The notes under the pieces are model-generated. The model saw nothing but the letters and a program-made list of their open reading frames with translations, ran no database searches and had not been told where the DNA came from. Positions 5,814 through 7,283 of a DNA stretch of 7,283 nucleotides are shown in pieces (the stretch's first letter is position 1; the number at the start of each line of letters is the position of its first letter). A program made the position numbers and the translations under genes. The DNA comes from Oceanospirillaceae bacterium UBA1126 (lineage in GTDB: Bacteria > Pseudomonadota > Gammaproteobacteria > Pseudomonadales > Balneatricaceae): positions 1 through 7,283 of the forward strand of contig DCAT01000053.1 of assembly GCA_002312935.1 (NCBI GenBank). The letters are read 5' to 3'.

Positions 5814-5827
5814 GTTAATTCATAATT

Positions 5828-5849
5828 TGAAACGTATATTTACGTTTCA
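5828..5849 (-). other. Hairpin spanning the thrS stop codon
   Basis: On the minus strand TGAAACGTA and TACGTTTCA form a perfect 9-bp stem around the 4-base loop AATA. The thrS TAA stop (5842-5840) lies across the end of the 5' arm and the loop. No T-run follows, so it is not an intrinsic terminator. It ends about 14 bases before the infC Shine-Dalgarno, so it could affect coupling between thrS and infC or mark an mRNA processing point. Role is inferred from position only. Confidence 0.5.
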
Positions 5850-7283
5850 GTGCGGCCTAGTTTGGCGATATCTGCATTAAGCAGATCGGCAAACGATTCT
5901 AGGCTCATATTACCCAAATCTTCACCCGTACGAGTTCGTACAGTGACAGATTGAGTTTCAACTTCCTTATCACCAATAACTAGCAAATAAGGAACTTTAA
6001 GAATTGTATGCTCGCGGATTTTAAAGCCTACCTTTTCGTTTCTCAAGTCCGCAGAGGCCCTAAAACCCATTTTTGTTAACTTTTCTGCAACTTCTTTGCA
6101 AAAAGGTGCCTGTTTGTCCGTAATATTCAAAATTGACACTTGTTTGGGTGCTAACCAAGGCGGCATAGCACCAGCGAAGTTTTCGATCAAAATACCTAAA
6201 AAACGCTCAAATGAACCCAAAGTTGCCCGATGCAACATCACTGGAACTTCACGATCACCTGCTTCGTTTACAAACTGCGCATCAAGACGACCTGGCATAG
6301 AAAAGTCTACCTGAATAGTGCCACACTGCCAAACTCGGCCAAGGCAATCCTTCAAAGAAAATTCAATCTTAGGACCATAAAAAGCACCTTCACCTGGCAA
6401 AATATCAAAGGGCAGTTGCTTAGCATTAAGTGCTTCTTCTAAAGCAGCCTCCGCACGATCCCAAACTTCATCAGCACCAACACGCTGCTCTGGGCGAGTG
6501 GACAACTTTAAAATGACATCGTCAAAGCCAAAGTCTTGGTAGACGTCGTACAAAAAGTCAATAAATCGAGCCACTTCATCTTGCATCTGGCTTTCAGAAC
6601 AGAAAATGTGGCCATCGTCTTGAGTAAAGGCACGAACCCGCATAATGCCATGCAACGTGCCAGAAGGTTCATTGCGATGACATGAGCCAAACTCGGCCAT
6701 GCGAATCGGTAACTCTTTGTAGCTCTTCAACCCTTGATTAAAAATCTGTATATGACAGGGGCAGTTCATTGGCTTAACTGCATAGTCACGGTTTTCAGAA
6801 GACGTGGTGAACATCATCTCAGAAAACTTATCCCAATGACCAGAACGCTCCCAAAGGCTACGATCAACCACTTGTGGCGTTTTTACCTCTTGGTAGCCAC
6901 CCTCAATCTGACGCTCACGCATGTAACGCTCAACCACTTGGTAGATAGTCCAGCCGTTGGGATGCCAAAATACCATACCCGGGGCTTCTTCTTGGGTGTG
7001 GAATAAATCTAGTTTTTTACCTAGCTTACGGTGATCGCGTTTTTCTGCTTCTTCTAAGCGGTGCAAATAAGCTTTAAGGTCTTTTTTGTCTGCCCACGCT
7101 GTGCCATAAACACGCGTCAACATGGCATTGTTAGAATCCCCCCGCCAGTATGCGCCAGCAACTTTCATAAGCTTAAACGACTTGATATGGCCAGTAGAGG
7201 GCACATGAGGGCCACGGCATAAGTCGGTAAAGCCACCTTGACTGTAAAAAGAAAGATCTTCTTCGCCGGGAATGCCGTCAATA
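5840..7283 (-). CDS. thrS: Threonine--tRNA ligase, N-terminus outside window
   Basis: Charges tRNA-Thr and edits Ser-tRNA-Thr. The frame is open to the right edge, giving 480 residues; about 160 (TGS domain and the first part of the editing domain) are missing. The part present starts near IDGIPGEEDLSFY. It includes DLCRGPH, with the editing Cys and His (E. coli C182 and H186). The class II core follows: MNCPCH, then RNEPSGTLHG, MRVRAFTQDDGHIFC and MLHRATLGSFERF. The three zinc ligands fall at fragment residues 174 (Cys), 225 (His) and 351 (His), exactly 160 less than E. coli C334, H385 and H511, so there are no indels in between. The C-terminal anticodon-binding domain begins near APKQVSILNI. 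MNCPCH instead of the E. coli MNCPGH is, from memory, common in pseudomonads. A GTG at 7204 is internal, not the start. Confidence 0.98.
   Translation of the reverse strand, partial: IDGIPGEEDLSFYSQGGFTDLCRGPHVPSTGHIKSFKLMKVAGAYWRGDSNNAMLTRVYGTAWADKKDLKAYLHRLEEAEKRDHRKLGKKLDLFHTQEEAPGMVFWHPNGWTIYQVVERYMRERQIEGGYQEVKTPQVVDRSLWERSGHWDKFSEMMFTTSSENRDYAVKPMNCPCHIQIFNQGLKSYKELPIRMAEFGSCHRNEPSGTLHGIMRVRAFTQDDGHIFCSESQMQDEVARFIDFLYDVYQDFGFDDVILKLSTRPEQRVGADEVWDRAEAALEEALNAKQLPFDILPGEGAFYGPKIEFSLKDCLGRVWQCGTIQVDFSMPGRLDAQFVNEAGDREVPVMLHRATLGSFERFLGILIENFAGAMPPWLAPKQVSILNITDKQAPFCKEVAEKLTKMGFRASADLRNEKVGFKIREHTILKVPYLLVIGDKEVETQSVTVRTRTGEDLGNMSLESFADLLNADIAKLGRTET

Noticed and set aside
5815..5823. 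Two-codon upstream ORF (ATG AAT TAA) before infC
   Set aside because: No Shine-Dalgarno precedes it, and so short an ORF is expected by chance in AT-rich DNA.
7202..7204. GTG at 7204 as the start of thrS
   Set aside because: The frame is open upstream and encodes conserved ThrS sequence (DLCRGPH) directly before it; the gene continues past the window edge.

Overview
The window is a bacterial chromosome segment, almost certainly from a gammaproteobacterium. Reading on the minus strand (right to left), it carries the conserved translation cluster thrS - infC - rpmI - rplT - pheS - pheT - ihfA, followed by a tRNA-Pro gene and then the end of an insertion sequence. The gammaproteobacterial call rests on this gene order, on the IHF-alpha protein, on the AUU-initiated infC and on the sequence of IF3. 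Parts of IF3 (the KRE start, HQELGMELLKRVE, MVLAPKK) resemble pseudomonad and related marine groups, but I cannot name a genus.

Layout, in transcription order. At 7283-5840 is thrS without about its first 160 codons. At 5801-5262 is infC, starting at a rare AUU codon. At 5170-4976 is rpmI and at 4950-4594 rplT. A strong hairpin lies at 4521-4492, just before pheS. At 4469-3474 is pheS and at 3453-1081 pheT. An 83-bp spacer with a hairpin and an AT-rich palindrome precedes ihfA (997-707). A 142-bp spacer with at most a weak promoter leads to tRNA-Pro(GGG) at 564-488, which ends in a clean intrinsic terminator (476-449). The terminator's U-run directly abuts the terminal inverted repeat (448-434) of an IS6/IS26-family element. 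Its transposase starts at 356 and leaves the window at the left edge.

Functionally the block supplies translation parts: two aminoacyl-tRNA synthetases (Thr and Phe), initiation factor IF3, two 50S ribosomal proteins (L35, L20), a proline tRNA and the DNA-bending protein IHF-alpha. All genes lie on one strand with short gaps (20 to about 140 bp), so co-transcription is likely. Visible control elements are the AUU start of infC (the known IF3 autoregulation device), a hairpin across the thrS stop codon, a terminator-like hairpin before pheS with no Phe-rich leader peptide, and a hairpin after pheT whose T-run lies on the opposite strand.

I see no new defence, metabolic or mobile system. The only accessory element is the IS6-family insertion sequence. 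The items worth a second look are RNA-level control structures and the insertion site. Three start codons (infC, rpmI, pheS) differ from a naive longest-ORF or AUG-only reading.
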